From CAVTAE01 sp051649365 (lineage in GTDB: Bacteria > Deinococcota > Deinococci > Deinococcales > Trueperaceae), in NCBI GenBank assembly GCA_051649365.1, contig JBOFGY010000135.1:1-64000 (forward strand): 64,000 nucleotides of DNA, read 5' to 3'. Within the stretch, counting starts at the first letter, position 1. Every line of letters starts with the position of its first letter. This document shows positions 8,727-16,487 of the stretch, in pieces. Below the pieces are notes generated by a model, which was not told the DNA's origin, searched no databases, and worked only from the letters and a program-made list of their open reading frames with translations. Both the position numbers and the translations under genes were made by a program.

Positions 8727-10048
8727 CCTCGGACGCAGCTTGGCTTGGACGGGAGCGGCGTGGACACGCTGCCCTCAACCGCTTAGCGCGGCAGCTTTAT
8801 CATGTGTGCCGCAACGCCACCGACCCGCTCGAGCTAGCAGCACAACTCGAGAGCCTTGGGTATAACCACTACCGCGTCGAGCGTGAGTTTGGTTTGACTA
8901 GCACCTTTGAACTTGCTGAACACCTCTTTGCTATCACGCCACGCCGTCCACACCTCATCGTGCCGCAACATAGCGTTCGCACGCCTTTGTGGTGGCAAGT
9001 TCCAACCTGTTTTGCTTTTGTCGTCACCGTAGCTCTTTATTATGTCTTTCAGCTCCCACCTCCTTTACCACTTTTTTCTTGGTTGTTGGCTTGGTCACTT
9101 GGGGGTTCGTATCTTTTGCGCTCGTTAGCGGGGAGTCAGGTGCAACAACGAGGCTTCCGCATCATGTTGGTGATGGGCTTTTTGGGTGTGATAGGCAGTT
9201 TGTGGTTTTCTAATCGTGACTCTTTTGAGACGCAGCACATCTTGCTCCATACCATCCTTGGATTGCTCTGGTGGCAGTTACCTGCTACCTTTTGGTCACT
9301 GCCTTTGTCTGTTTCGTCTGCAAAGTTTTTAAAACACTTCATTGTCCCATTACCTTTGCGACACGTGCTGGTAGTTGCGTTGGCATTGGGCGCGTTTGCT
9401 TTACCGTTTAGCATTTCGCTTTTCATGGTTAGTGTTGCAAGTTTGGTTTTGCTAGCACCTTGGTTCCTTCCACGTAAGACTTCACGCAAACAAAAAAAAA
9501 TGCGCCTCCCTAGCTCGAGTTGGAAGACGTTTGCTTTTCCTGCGCTCTTAGGATTAGGGCAGAGTCTTTTACTGTCTCACCTTGTTGCCTCGAGTTCTTA
9601 CCCCCTCAGCACGTTTATTATTGCTGCTGTGACACTGTTAGTGACAAATTGGCTCGAGACCTCGCTCAAGCTCAGTATTGCCGACGCACTGTGGTTCGCA
9701 AAATCGAATGAAGAATTTCAGGTAAGAGTGTTTCGCTCACTGGATTTTTTTCTGCACCTTCTGAGCATTATTTTATTTGTAGGGATTTTGCTTTTTCTTA
9801 GCTACCTTTTGCCACTGCACGAAACACCACTGCACCTTGTACTTTTTAACCTTGCGCTAGGGCTTAGCTTTTTGCTGCTAGGGTTTCAAGGTGTTGTGTT
9901 CCCTGCATGTGTCTTTAGCATCGCTTCATTATGCGTGCTCATCGGCTTGCCCTTCCTACTCGTTGTGATTGCCCTCACCGCCATACTAGGCATTGGTGTG
10001 GTGTTATATATATTAAAGATTGAACGCTACGGCGTTAGTTTACTTTAA
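8723..10048 (+). CDS. Polytopic membrane protein of the pel-like locus
   Basis: A 441-aa protein with a soluble N-terminal part of about 85 residues (QLYHVCRNATDPLELAAQLESLGY..., REFGLTSTFELAEHLF) and then about 10-12 hydrophobic helices. It overlaps the glycosyltransferase gene by ATGA, so it is co-translated with it. By position it is a candidate for the polysaccharide export or flippase component (the role of PelG in known pel operons), but I do not see clear PelG sequence similarity, so it may be a different type of membrane partner. Confidence 0.65.
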   Translation: MTSDAAWLGRERRGHAALNRLARQLYHVCRNATDPLELAAQLESLGYNHYRVEREFGLTSTFELAEHLFAITPRRPHLIVPQHSVRTPLWWQVPTCFAFVVTVALYYVFQLPPPLPLFSWLLAWSLGGSYLLRSLAGSQVQQRGFRIMLVMGFLGVIGSLWFSNRDSFETQHILLHTILGLLWWQLPATFWSLPLSVSSAKFLKHFIVPLPLRHVLVVALALGAFALPFSISLFMVSVASLVLLAPWFLPRKTSRKQKKMRLPSSSWKTFAFPALLGLGQSLLLSHLVASSSYPLSTFIIAAVTLLVTNWLETSLKLSIADALWFAKSNEEFQVRVFRSLDFFLHLLSIILFVGILLFLSYLLPLHETPLHLVLFNLALGLSFLLLGFQGVVFPACVFSIASLCVLIGLPFLLVVIALTAILGIGVVLYILKIERYGVSLL

Positions 10049-10050
10049 GA

Positions 10051-10113
10051 ATCTATCCTGGAACTCAAATCACATCTTTTCAGGAAGATAAATGGTTAGG
10101 ATTTCGGATAGGT
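10051..10113. repeat. Dispersed repeat family, copy A
   Basis: Begins ATCTATCCTGGAACTCAAAT and ends with TTAGGATTTCGGATAGG; related to copies at 32038 and 55001. The ends are imperfect inverted repeats. A further TTTAGGATAGAT occurs at about 10151-10163, so this copy may be part of a longer element. Confidence 0.65.
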
Positions 10114-10248
10114 TCTATGTATTTATTCTAAACCTCAAGCAACCCTTTTTTAGGATAGATGCAAAGCAAACTTACTTTGCTGCTACATGAAAGCTGCTGA
10201 CCCTAATGCTTAAGCAACACCATCTATTTATTTCTCGAGGTCTACGTC

Positions 10249-11019
10249 ATGTCTTTGTCACTGCCACCGTCGTCTCCGTCACTTCGTCCGCCTATGGTTT
10301 TCTATTATGGTAAAGGGAATATGGCTGCACTTAGCCGCTATAACCGCGCTGTCTTACAACCTGATCATTACACCTCCTTAGAACTCAACTGGTTGTGCCG
10401 TCACAGCGTAGAAACGCTAGCCTATCTAGATTTAAGTGGCAAGCAGCCTAGCAAACCTTGGCAAACGAAAACAAATTTTTCTAAAGAAACAGCCGCTCGG
10501 ATAAAACCAATTGTTAAATCTGGAACAACCTGGACACAACCCCTGTTAGAACAAGTGAAAACTATTTTTGAACTTGGCTTTGGGGGGGTGTTTTTAGATG
10601 GGCTCGAGAAGGATGCCCTCACCCCACTACACCGCTTAGAAATCCTCGAGCTTATTACTGAAATTCGCAATCTTGCCAACACGACAAATGTGAGTAAACC
10701 TACCGATGGAAATGCACAACAGCGTACCCTCTTAGCCAATCGTGGTTTTCAACTCATGCCCGAACTTTTAGACTTTGTAAGCGGTGTAGTCTTTGAAGCG
10801 TTTAGCACCCGTTGGCAACCGAAAGGTGGCTACGCGATTTCGCCCAAACACGAACTTGCTTGGAGTGCAACCGTAGCTCTCGAGCTAAAACGTAAAGCTA
10901 TTCCTGTCTATACCCTCGATTATGCTGACAACGCCGAACTCAAACACTTTGCCAAACGCCGTGCAGAACATTTTGGGTTTACGTCACTTATTGCAAACCG
11001 AGAGTTAACGCAACTATAA
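10249..11019 (+). CDS. GH114-like (endo-alpha-1,4-polygalactosaminidase type) protein
   Basis: A 256-aa TIM-barrel-type protein. The phrases LAYLDLSG, GFGGVFLDGLE (acidic residue at the end of a strand) and ANRGFQLMPELLDFVSGVVFEAF are typical of the GH114/spherulin-4-like family, related to the hydrolase domain of PelA that trims galactosamine-rich Pel polymer. I see no signal peptide, so export is uncertain. It lies 200 bp after the PelF-like pair, which supports a role in the same polysaccharide pathway. Family call from memory of motifs; catalytic residues not verified. Confidence 0.7.
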   Translation: MSLSLPPSSPSLRPPMVFYYGKGNMAALSRYNRAVLQPDHYTSLELNWLCRHSVETLAYLDLSGKQPSKPWQTKTNFSKETAARIKPIVKSGTTWTQPLLEQVKTIFELGFGGVFLDGLEKDALTPLHRLEILELITEIRNLANTTNVSKPTDGNAQQRTLLANRGFQLMPELLDFVSGVVFEAFSTRWQPKGGYAISPKHELAWSATVALELKRKAIPVYTLDYADNAELKHFAKRRAEHFGFTSLIANRELTQL

Positions 11020-11020
11020 A

Positions 11021-11197
11021 GAGGCAGCGAAGCTCGAGTCCCGCAGTGTTTATGACGTGCAGGAAGCTCTCGAACTTTTACAGCAGTTGAAACCCAGGCA
11101 AATAGCGTTTACCCATATTGGTCATAATATTGATAGACGAAAAAGCCCACCAGGAACAACGCGGTATGCTCACGACGGTTTGAAGATTATGATCTAA
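11021..11197 (+). pseudogene. C-terminal remnant of a metallo-beta-lactamase-fold hydrolase
   Basis: An open frame from about 11021 to the TAA at 11195-11197 reads ...VQEALELLQQLKPRQIAFTH IGHNID... and RYAHDGLKIMI, the ending typical of PhnP-like metallo-beta-lactamase-fold proteins (with the conserved THIGH). No start codon or N-terminal part precedes it; the upstream gene ends at 11019. It is a leftover fragment. Confidence 0.65.
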
Positions 11198-11220
11198 AGC
11201 TAGAAAAAGAAACATCGAAA

Positions 11221-11252
11221 GTTTGATCCTTCGTTAGTTTGATCCTTCGTTT
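11221..11252. repeat. Tandem duplication of a 16-bp unit
   Basis: GTTTGATCCTTCGTTA is followed directly by GTTTGATCCTTCGTTT. Confidence 0.8.
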
Positions 11253-11274
11253 TTACTTCTCCCCTCAAGGCAAC

Positions 11275-11350
11275 CCCTTGCCTTGAGACAACCCCCTCGC
11301 CTCAACACAACCTCCTCGCCTTAAAACAACCTCCTCGCCTTAAGACAACC
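11275..11350. repeat. Four 19-bp tandem repeats
   Basis: Four diverged copies of a unit like CCTCGCCTTAAAACAACCT. The region is non-coding and lies between a gene fragment and the gene at 11412. Nothing else is seen in this interval. Confidence 0.8.
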
Positions 11351-11411
11351 TCAAGGCTCTCACGTACATTTCTCACTGCACTTTTTACTGCGTCACCCTA
11401 GACTTGGCGGT

Positions 11412-11684
11412 ATGGAGCATGGGAGTTCACATTTTATGGCGATTGGCTTAGCAGTTAGTGTTGGGTTTGTTGTCGCGGTGTTATTTTTTCGCACGTTCTT
11501 CTACAACCTCGAGGACTTTGCAGAAAGCATCGTTCACTTTTTTATAGGAGCCTGGCTCTGGAGTGACCCAATGGGTATAAATCGAGCCGATAATATTTTT
11601 ATCGGTGTAAAAGTTTTCGTGTATTTACTCATGGCAGTGGGCAGTGGTGGTTTTGCGTATTACTTTTTAGATATGTGGATGTAA
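11412..11684 (+). CDS. Small membrane protein of unknown function
   Basis: A 90-aa protein with three hydrophobic stretches (about residues 8-28, 36-50 and 66-87), predicted to sit in the inner membrane. No known domain is recognised. It stands alone, flanked by repeats on one side and gene remnants on the other. I see no convincing Shine-Dalgarno; ACTTGGCGGT precedes the ATG. It could be a real orphan gene, but the surrounding decay lowers confidence. Confidence 0.5.
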   Translation: MEHGSSHFMAIGLAVSVGFVVAVLFFRTFFYNLEDFAESIVHFFIGAWLWSDPMGINRADNIFIGVKVFVYLLMAVGSGGFAYYFLDMWM

Positions 11685-11857
11685 GGCCCCGTTGCCATAA
11701 CTTCTTTTGTAACTGCTTCAGCTCGAGCTGCTTTACTGCGGTAGTTCAAAACTATATTGGCACCTTGCTCGGCAAGTTTCTTGGCGACTTCAGCACCGAT
11801 GCTTCTCGAGGCTCCTGTAACAAGCGCGACTTTTTTCTCTAAAGGTTTTATGCTTCA
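11684..11857 (-). pseudogene. N-terminal remnant of a short-chain dehydrogenase/reductase
   Basis: On the minus strand the frame reads KKVALVTGASRSIGAEVAKK, then LAEQGANIVLNYRSKAARAEAV, the NAD(P)-binding Rossmann start of an SDR (TGxxxxxG). An upstream ATG is followed directly by TGA, and the frame runs into the neighbouring gene's 3' end without the catalytic YxxxK part. It is a truncated fragment. Confidence 0.75.
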
Positions 11858-11884
11858 CATTTTACCCAATCTTACATAAAACGC

Positions 11885-12016
11885 GGGTATGGTTTGGCGA
11901 ATCTCGAGTACGATATTCCTATTACACCAAGCACAGTCTTTGATATTGGCTCTGTCTCGAAGCAGTTTACAGCGGCTTGTGCGTTACTGCTCGAGTACCA
12001 AGGCAAGTTAATTTAG
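11885..12016 (+). pseudogene. N-terminal remnant of a serine hydrolase (class C beta-lactamase fold)
   Basis: The frame GYGLANLEYDIPITPSTVFD then IGSVSKQFTAACALLLEYQGKL ends in a stop at 12014-12016. It contains the SxxK catalytic motif (SVSK) of the beta-lactamase/PBP4-like family but only about 43 codons survive. It overlaps the 3' end of pth on the other strand. Confidence 0.75.
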
Positions 12017-12591
12017 TTTTTTGGAACTTCTTCAGATAAATTTAAGCCGTTCGTATAGTTCATCGCACGCTTTAAACCCTCAGCCAAAAGTCGCTCGAGG
12101 GCATCCGCACTTGCCGTAATAACGTTATGGAGTAAAGGTTGTTCTTCTTCAGAGAATTTGCTGAGTACCCAATTTTCTACCGTCCAGCGTTCGGGTGGAC
12201 GACTGATGCCAATTTTTAACCTCAGAAAATTTGCGCCGATGCGCTCAAGCGTATCTTGCACGCCGCGCTGTCCGCCTGCGCCACCATTTTGCTTAAAGCG
12301 TAATTTGCCCAGGGGCATGTCTAAATCGTCGTGAACGAGCAAAATCTCTTCAGGTTTTAAGCCAAGTTTGGTTCCATAGGCTTGTACGGCTTGGCCGGAT
12401 AAATTCATAAACGTGCTTGGTTTTATCAGGGTGATTTGCCCAAATTTTGTTTCTTCTGCTAATTTGCCCGTGCGAAAATTTAGTGCGTGCTTTCGTGCGA
12501 GTTCATCAAGTACCATAAACCCAGCATTATGTCGCGTGTGGGCATAGCGCACACCAGGGTTTCCTAGACCAACAATAAGTTTAAGTGACAT
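12013..12591 (-). CDS. pth: Peptidyl-tRNA hydrolase
   Basis: Cleaves the ester bond of peptidyl-tRNAs released from stalled ribosomes and recycles tRNA, in the cytosol. The sequence opens with KLIVGLGNPGVRYAHTRHNAGFMVLDEL, with the catalytic His in RHNAGF, and has KPSTFMNLSGQAV and LLVHDDLDMPLGKLRFKQNGGAGGQRG, the remaining family signatures. I start at ATG 12591 (MSLKLIVG); a TTG four codons upstream is less likely. Length (192 aa) is normal. Downstream on this strand lie prs and rplY in reverse gene order, each separated by long spacers. Confidence 0.95.
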   Translation of the reverse strand: MSLKLIVGLGNPGVRYAHTRHNAGFMVLDELARKHALNFRTGKLAEETKFGQITLIKPSTFMNLSGQAVQAYGTKLGLKPEEILLVHDDLDMPLGKLRFKQNGGAGGQRGVQDTLERIGANFLRLKIGISRPPERWTVENWVLSKFSEEEQPLLHNVITASADALERLLAEGLKRAMNYTNGLNLSEEVPKN

Positions 12592-12884
12592 AAATAGTTC
12601 CAATAGTTATTGCATCTGAGTTTGGAGTTGGCTATTTTTTGATGGCAACAAGTGAAAAGTGAAGCGTTAAATGTAAGACGTAATGCTTTAACGTTTGTTT
12701 TGCGCCCGTTGTCTTTTACAGATAACCCTATTATTTACAGAAAACAGAAATCTGTATAAATCTTGAACCTAAGTATTCCCATAGTAAGATTGCAGAATTA
12801 TAAAGCATAGGCTTTAACAACGGGCTTTAGCCCCTTGCTAAAGGTGAGCTTCCTGCAAACTCAATATGGAGGCACTTAAAAGTA

Positions 12885-12931
12885 AACGGAGCAAAATATC
12901 TCGGTTGTGTAAAAAGATATTTTGCTCCGTT
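12885..12931. repeat. Perfect 17-bp inverted repeat with 13-nt loop
   Basis: Left arm AACGGAGCAAAATATCT and right arm AGATATTTTGCTCCGTT match exactly. It has no T-run, so it is not an obvious terminator; it may be a small mobile or folded-RNA element. The rest of the 12592-13002 spacer shows nothing else convincing except a weak inverted repeat near 12660-12695. Confidence 0.85.
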
Positions 12932-13002
12932 GATGCTAGAGCAACTCAAACGAACCAAAACACAAATGTAATTCAAGAGTCGCTTAACATGACAGCGTAA
13001 TA

Positions 13003-13620
13003 CTACTCTTCGCCTTCTTCTTCTTTCTTACCTTTGGCAATGACTTCAGGTTCGGTGCCAGCAGGTACAACAGGAGCCGTAGGCTCTTCGACGCGTGGGG
13101 GTACGACGGCGGCAACCGTTATATCTTCATCATCGAGGATTTCTGCTTCTGTAGGCAAGGTACTCTTGAGGTCGCGCACGTGGAGCGAGTCACCGATTTT
13201 TAGGGTACTGATGTCTACATCAATATGTTGGGGGATGAGACGGGGCAAAATGCTAATAAGTACATCGCGTTTTTGCACGTCTAATACACCACCATCGCGC
13301 ACACCTTCGGCAGTGCCAACCAGTGTAATGGGGATGTTTACCTCGACGGCTTGACCTGCCTTCACGGCGTAAAAATCAACGTGTTGGGGGATGCGTTTAC
13401 GCTTGTCCATCTGAACAGCTTTGACCAAGACCTCTTGATTTTGACCGTCAATATTGAGATCAATGATGCTCGAGGTTCCCTGACTTCTAAACACTTTGTC
13501 AAATGCTTTCATCTCTACAGAAACGGGGACATTCATTTCCTTGTTATAAACAATGCCAGGCAAAGAGCCCTGACCGCGGTTAGTTTTGCCTGCTTGACGT
13601 TTTTGTGCGACTAATTCCAT
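13003..13620 (-). CDS. rplY: 50S ribosomal protein L25, long CTC form
   Basis: A 5S rRNA-binding ribosomal protein of the L25/TL5/CTC family. The N-terminal barrel domain has QKRQAGKTNRGQGSLPGIVYN and the second (C-terminal TL5) domain has HVDFYAVKAGQAVEVNIPI and DVQKRDVLISILPRLIPQHI. The tail is acidic and Glu/Lys-rich. Length of 205 aa corresponds to the two-domain form found in Thermus and many other bacteria. The start is supported by GGAGG 8 nt upstream. It is followed by a 398-bp spacer and preceded by prs. Confidence 0.93.
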   Translation of the reverse strand: MELVAQKRQAGKTNRGQGSLPGIVYNKEMNVPVSVEMKAFDKVFRSQGTSSIIDLNIDGQNQEVLVKAVQMDKRKRIPQHVDFYAVKAGQAVEVNIPITLVGTAEGVRDGGVLDVQKRDVLISILPRLIPQHIDVDISTLKIGDSLHVRDLKSTLPTEAEILDDEDITVAAVVPPRVEEPTAPVVPAGTEPEVIAKGKKEEEGEE

Positions 13621-13669
13621 GTTAAAGCCTCCAAAGCCTTGGCAGTATACAACAAAAGTGTAGGGAGGC

Positions 13670-14623
13670 TCAACCCCGTGTCGGGGCAGAGAAAAGCTGA
13701 CTTACCGACTGATTATCGTGAACGTTGCGAACTGCCGAGGCAATCAACGGGGCGACGGAAAGCACGTTAATCTTGCCGAGATGACCCGTGTATGGAATGG
13801 TATCTGTGACAATGACTTCTTTAATCGCAGGATGAGAAAGGCGGTCAATCGCAGGTGGGACGAAAACTGGGTGCGTGGCAGCTAGAGTAATTTCGGGAAC
13901 GGCCCCGAGCTCGACTAAGCCCTCGACGGTTCTGGCTACGGTGCCGGCGGTAGAAATCATGTCGTCAATCATGATGGGGCGTTTGCCGCTAACTTCACCA
14001 ATGACGTGTGAAACTTCGGTTTCGGTGGGACTGCGGCGACGTTTGTAAAGAATGGCGAGGTCGAGCCCGAGGGTATTAGCAAGTCTGCGTCCTTCGGTGG
14101 CGCGGCCTACGTCAGGTGAAACAATGATGCTTTGGCTGAGATCGGTTTTTTTGAGATAGCCGCTCAAAATATCGAGGGCGGTGAGGTGGTCAACGGGGAC
14201 ATCGAAGAAGCCCTGGATTTGTCCTGCATGCAGGTCTACCGTAATAACCCGGTGGATGCCGGCTTTCTCGAGCATATTAGCGACAAGTTTTGCCGTAATC
14301 GGTTCCCTCGCCTGTACTTTTTTATCTTGGCGCGCATAGCCAAAATATGGAATTACGGCATTAATACGCCAGGCTGAAGCGCGGCGCAGCGCATCCACGA
14401 AGACAAGGAGTTCCATGACGTTATGATTAACAGGTGCACAGGTGGACTGAATAATATAGCAATCACAACCGCGCACCGATTCTTCAATAAGCACGCGACT
14501 TTCACCATCTGGAAATTGCGTAATATTGCCTTGAGCAAGAGGTAAACCTAAATGGTCGGCAACTTTTTGGGCCAGGTCGTGGGTTGCACTACCCGCAAAC
14601 AACTTAATCTCTTCGCCAATCAT
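13670..14623 (-). CDS. prs: Ribose-phosphate pyrophosphokinase
   Basis: Makes PRPP from ribose-5-phosphate and ATP, feeding nucleotide, His and Trp synthesis. Signatures seen are FPDGESRVLIEESVRGCD, the PYFGYARQDKK ATP-loop, VITVDLHAGQIQGFF (metal and PRPP site), VSPDVGRATEGRR, and the PRPP-binding motif IMIDDMISTAGT. Length 317 aa is standard. The start has a GGTGA-like Shine-Dalgarno. It lies just upstream of rplY in the same direction with about 50 bp between them, so co-transcription is likely. Confidence 0.97.
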   Translation of the reverse strand: MIGEEIKLFAGSATHDLAQKVADHLGLPLAQGNITQFPDGESRVLIEESVRGCDCYIIQSTCAPVNHNVMELLVFVDALRRASAWRINAVIPYFGYARQDKKVQAREPITAKLVANMLEKAGIHRVITVDLHAGQIQGFFDVPVDHLTALDILSGYLKKTDLSQSIIVSPDVGRATEGRRLANTLGLDLAILYKRRRSPTETEVSHVIGEVSGKRPIMIDDMISTAGTVARTVEGLVELGAVPEITLAATHPVFVPPAIDRLSHPAIKEVIVTDTIPYTGHLGKINVLSVAPLIASAVRNVHDNQSVSQLFSAPTRG

Positions 14624-14642
14624 GGGCGTTCACCAAAAAAAT

Positions 14643-14676
14643 AGGAGGAAGGAGGAAGGAGGAAGGAGGAAAGAGA
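14643..14676. repeat. GGAGGAA tandem repeat
   Basis: The unit ggaggaa is repeated about four times and is followed by a pyrimidine-rich stretch (TCCTTCTTGC...), giving a purine/pyrimidine mirrored tract. Confidence 0.8.
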
Positions 14677-14824
14677 AAGTCCTTCTTGCTGTTCTTGCCA
14701 GTCACTCTTCATAGCACGCCTCTCGAGCTTCGTTTTAGGTCTTTGTGGGTTAAAAACCCAACGGAGTATAACCTATCCTTACAGGTGCATTGCAAAAACA
14801 TACAGAGCAAAAATTGTAAAACGT

Positions 14825-14855
14825 AAGACGTTAAAGGTGAAACGTTTAACGTCTT
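14825..14855. repeat. Hairpin in the prs-exbB spacer
   Basis: AAGACGTTAAA and TTTAACGTCTT form a perfect 11-bp stem with a 9-nt loop. The long spacer (14624-15236) also holds two direct repeats of TGGCTTTAGAGCAGCGTG (about 14936-14971, two differences) and a small stem CCTGTG/CACAGG near 15030-15050. No gene was found in the spacer. Confidence 0.75.
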
Positions 14856-15236
14856 TTACGTCTTAACTCTTCTTCTCACATCCTTAACGCGATATCTTTT
14901 TAACATGACAGCACTGCGGTATGTGGTGTATCATTTGGCTTTAGAGCAGCGTGTGGCTTTATAGCGGCGTGTGTAAATCACTACTCTCTTCATGGAAATG
15001 GTAGCATTGAGTTAAAGTCCCTACAAGATGTGGCCCTGTGCGAGGGTCACAGGCTTAGGTTACCTTAAGGCTATACCGCGAAAGGCTTGCGAAGTTAGGC
15101 TAGCTGGGTAGTGAGTGCCAAGTATTTTGAAATTTAGGTGGAGTTTTTTAGGCTTAATCACGAGGTTGACGATGACTAAAACAGTGACACCAGACATAAC
15201 CTGCACACCTGGACTGTTCACAGCAAGGGAGTCTTC

Positions 15237-15914
15237 ATGCAATGGCTAATTAACGGCGGACCCGTCATGATACCGATTGTCCTTATTTCGCTCTACGCGG
15301 TGTATGTGTTTTTCGACCGACTTTTTAAGCTCAACCGGGAGAAACTCGAGACCGACGCGCTCATGTTGCGTGTCAATGCTGCGGTGAAAGACCGTGACTT
15401 AGAATCTGCCCTTGCTGCCTGTGATACGCATGGTGGCCCTGTCGCGCGTGTTTTGAAAGCCGCCCTGCTCAAACTTCCCTATGGACGCGCTGCTGTGGAG
15501 GCTGCCTTTCAAGAAAGTTATCTTGTCGAAGAATCTGAATTGTCACGTGGTTTAAGACCGCTTCACACCATTGCCCAAATTGCGACGCTCCTTGGTTTGC
15601 TCGGTACGGTTACAGGGATGATTCAAGCCTTTAATGTTATTGCCCTGCAAGGAACCGGTGACCCTGGTGCGATGGCTGCAGGCATCAGTGAGGCCCTCAT
15701 TACTACCGCGTCAGGGCTGAGTGTAGCGATTCCTGTTGTGATAGGACAAAACTATTTGTCTAGCCGCGTCGATAAGATCTTGCTCGAGATTGAACGTCGC
15801 CGTGAAGAACTCATGTCCAATGTTGCCCAAGCTGTAGCGGGTAAACGTGACAGAAGTGATATAAGAACTCCAACCTCCGTAAGTCAAGGTGACTACGAAA
15901 CGGTGCGAGGTTAA
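15237..15914 (+). CDS. exbB: ExbB/TolQ/MotA-family proton channel protein
   Basis: A 225-aa inner-membrane protein with a first helix at about residues 8-25 and two more near 105-125 and 148-170. The motif TIAQIATLLGLLGTVTGMIQAF followed by GISEALITTASGLSVAIPVVIG is the signature of the ExbB/TolQ proton-channel core that converts proton-motive force to movement of a periplasmic partner. SD AAGGGAG is upstream of the ATG. The ExbD gene starts 3 bp after its stop, and a TonB-like protein is encoded next, so the three form one machine. Confidence 0.93.
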   Translation: MQWLINGGPVMIPIVLISLYAVYVFFDRLFKLNREKLETDALMLRVNAAVKDRDLESALAACDTHGGPVARVLKAALLKLPYGRAAVEAAFQESYLVEESELSRGLRPLHTIAQIATLLGLLGTVTGMIQAFNVIALQGTGDPGAMAAGISEALITTASGLSVAIPVVIGQNYLSSRVDKILLEIERRREELMSNVAQAVAGKRDRSDIRTPTSVSQGDYETVRG

Positions 15915-15916
15915 CG

Positions 15917-16321
15917 ATGCGCTCGAGACGTAAACGCTTAGACATGAGTGGCATCGGCATTGACCTTACGCCGATGGTAGATGTGGCGTTCACCCTTATT
16001 ATGTTTTTTATGGTCTCCATGACCTTTATTACTTCGCAATCAGGTATGCCTGTAGATTTGCCCCAAGCGACAACGGCAGCGATTACGTCACCCGAAACAC
16101 CAAGCGTAACGATTAACAGTCAGAATCAAGTTTTTTTAGGAAATACGCAAGTAGCAGTAGAAAACCTGGAAGCGCAACTCAAAGCAACCTTGCAACAAAC
16201 AGGTTTTAGCGTCGTCGTGCTTCGTGCCGATAAAAACGTGTTGCACGGTCTTTCGGTACAAGTGATGGATATTATCAAAAGGGCAGGCGCGCAGAGGATT
16301 GCGATTGCCACAGGAAGCTAA
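15917..16321 (+). CDS. exbD: ExbD/TolR-family protein
   Basis: A 134-aa protein with a short basic cytosolic start, one transmembrane helix containing the essential Asp (LTPMVDVAFTLIMFFMV), and a periplasmic domain. It pairs with ExbB to form the proton path. The C-terminal half (VVLRADKNVLHGLSVQVMDIIKRAGAQRIAIAT) is the usual ExbD fold. It is translationally close to exbB and followed by a long inverted repeat before the TonB-like gene. Confidence 0.93.
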   Translation: MRSRRKRLDMSGIGIDLTPMVDVAFTLIMFFMVSMTFITSQSGMPVDLPQATTAAITSPETPSVTINSQNQVFLGNTQVAVENLEAQLKATLQQTGFSVVVLRADKNVLHGLSVQVMDIIKRAGAQRIAIATGS

Positions 16322-16409
16322 GGAAGAGCCTTTAACCGAGCGTATCATGCTGTTATGACTTGGTGAGCTAAGCGATTCGTCGATGACACCATCGGCTAAA
16401 GGCTCTTCC
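16322..16409. repeat. 18-bp inverted repeat immediately after exbD
   Basis: GGAAGAGCCTTTAACCGA (16322-16339) faces TCGGCTAAAGGCTCTTCC (16392-16409), one mismatch. It starts at the exbD stop codon and separates exbD from the TonB-like gene by a large hairpin with a 52-nt loop. It could be a small mobile element or a processing/attenuation structure that lowers expression of the downstream gene. Confidence 0.75.
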
Positions 16410-16487
16410 CCACATATATCGAACTAACTTCTCGCTAAGGTTTCATTCACAATAAAAAGAGACCTATGTAATTACAGAGACCCAGCC

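Noticed and set aside
8723..10048. Calling the membrane protein PelG
   Set aside because: The opening residues and helix pattern do not match PelG as I know it; position alone is not sufficient.
11275..11350. CRISPR array
   Set aside because: The 19-bp units are directly adjacent with no spacers.
12866..13000. 44-codon open frame between pth and rplY (MEALKSKRSK...)
   Set aside because: No Shine-Dalgarno or leaderless box fits, and its middle is made of the 17-bp palindrome, so it is more likely chance.
15000..15120. Structured RNA gene (SRP RNA, RNase P RNA, tmRNA or 6S) in the prs-exbB spacer
   Set aside because: A few short stems exist, but none of the conserved segments of these RNAs is present.
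15171..15248. 25-codon frame overlapping the exbB start as leader peptide
   Set aside because: Only a weak Shine-Dalgarno and no associated hairpin; not enough to call.
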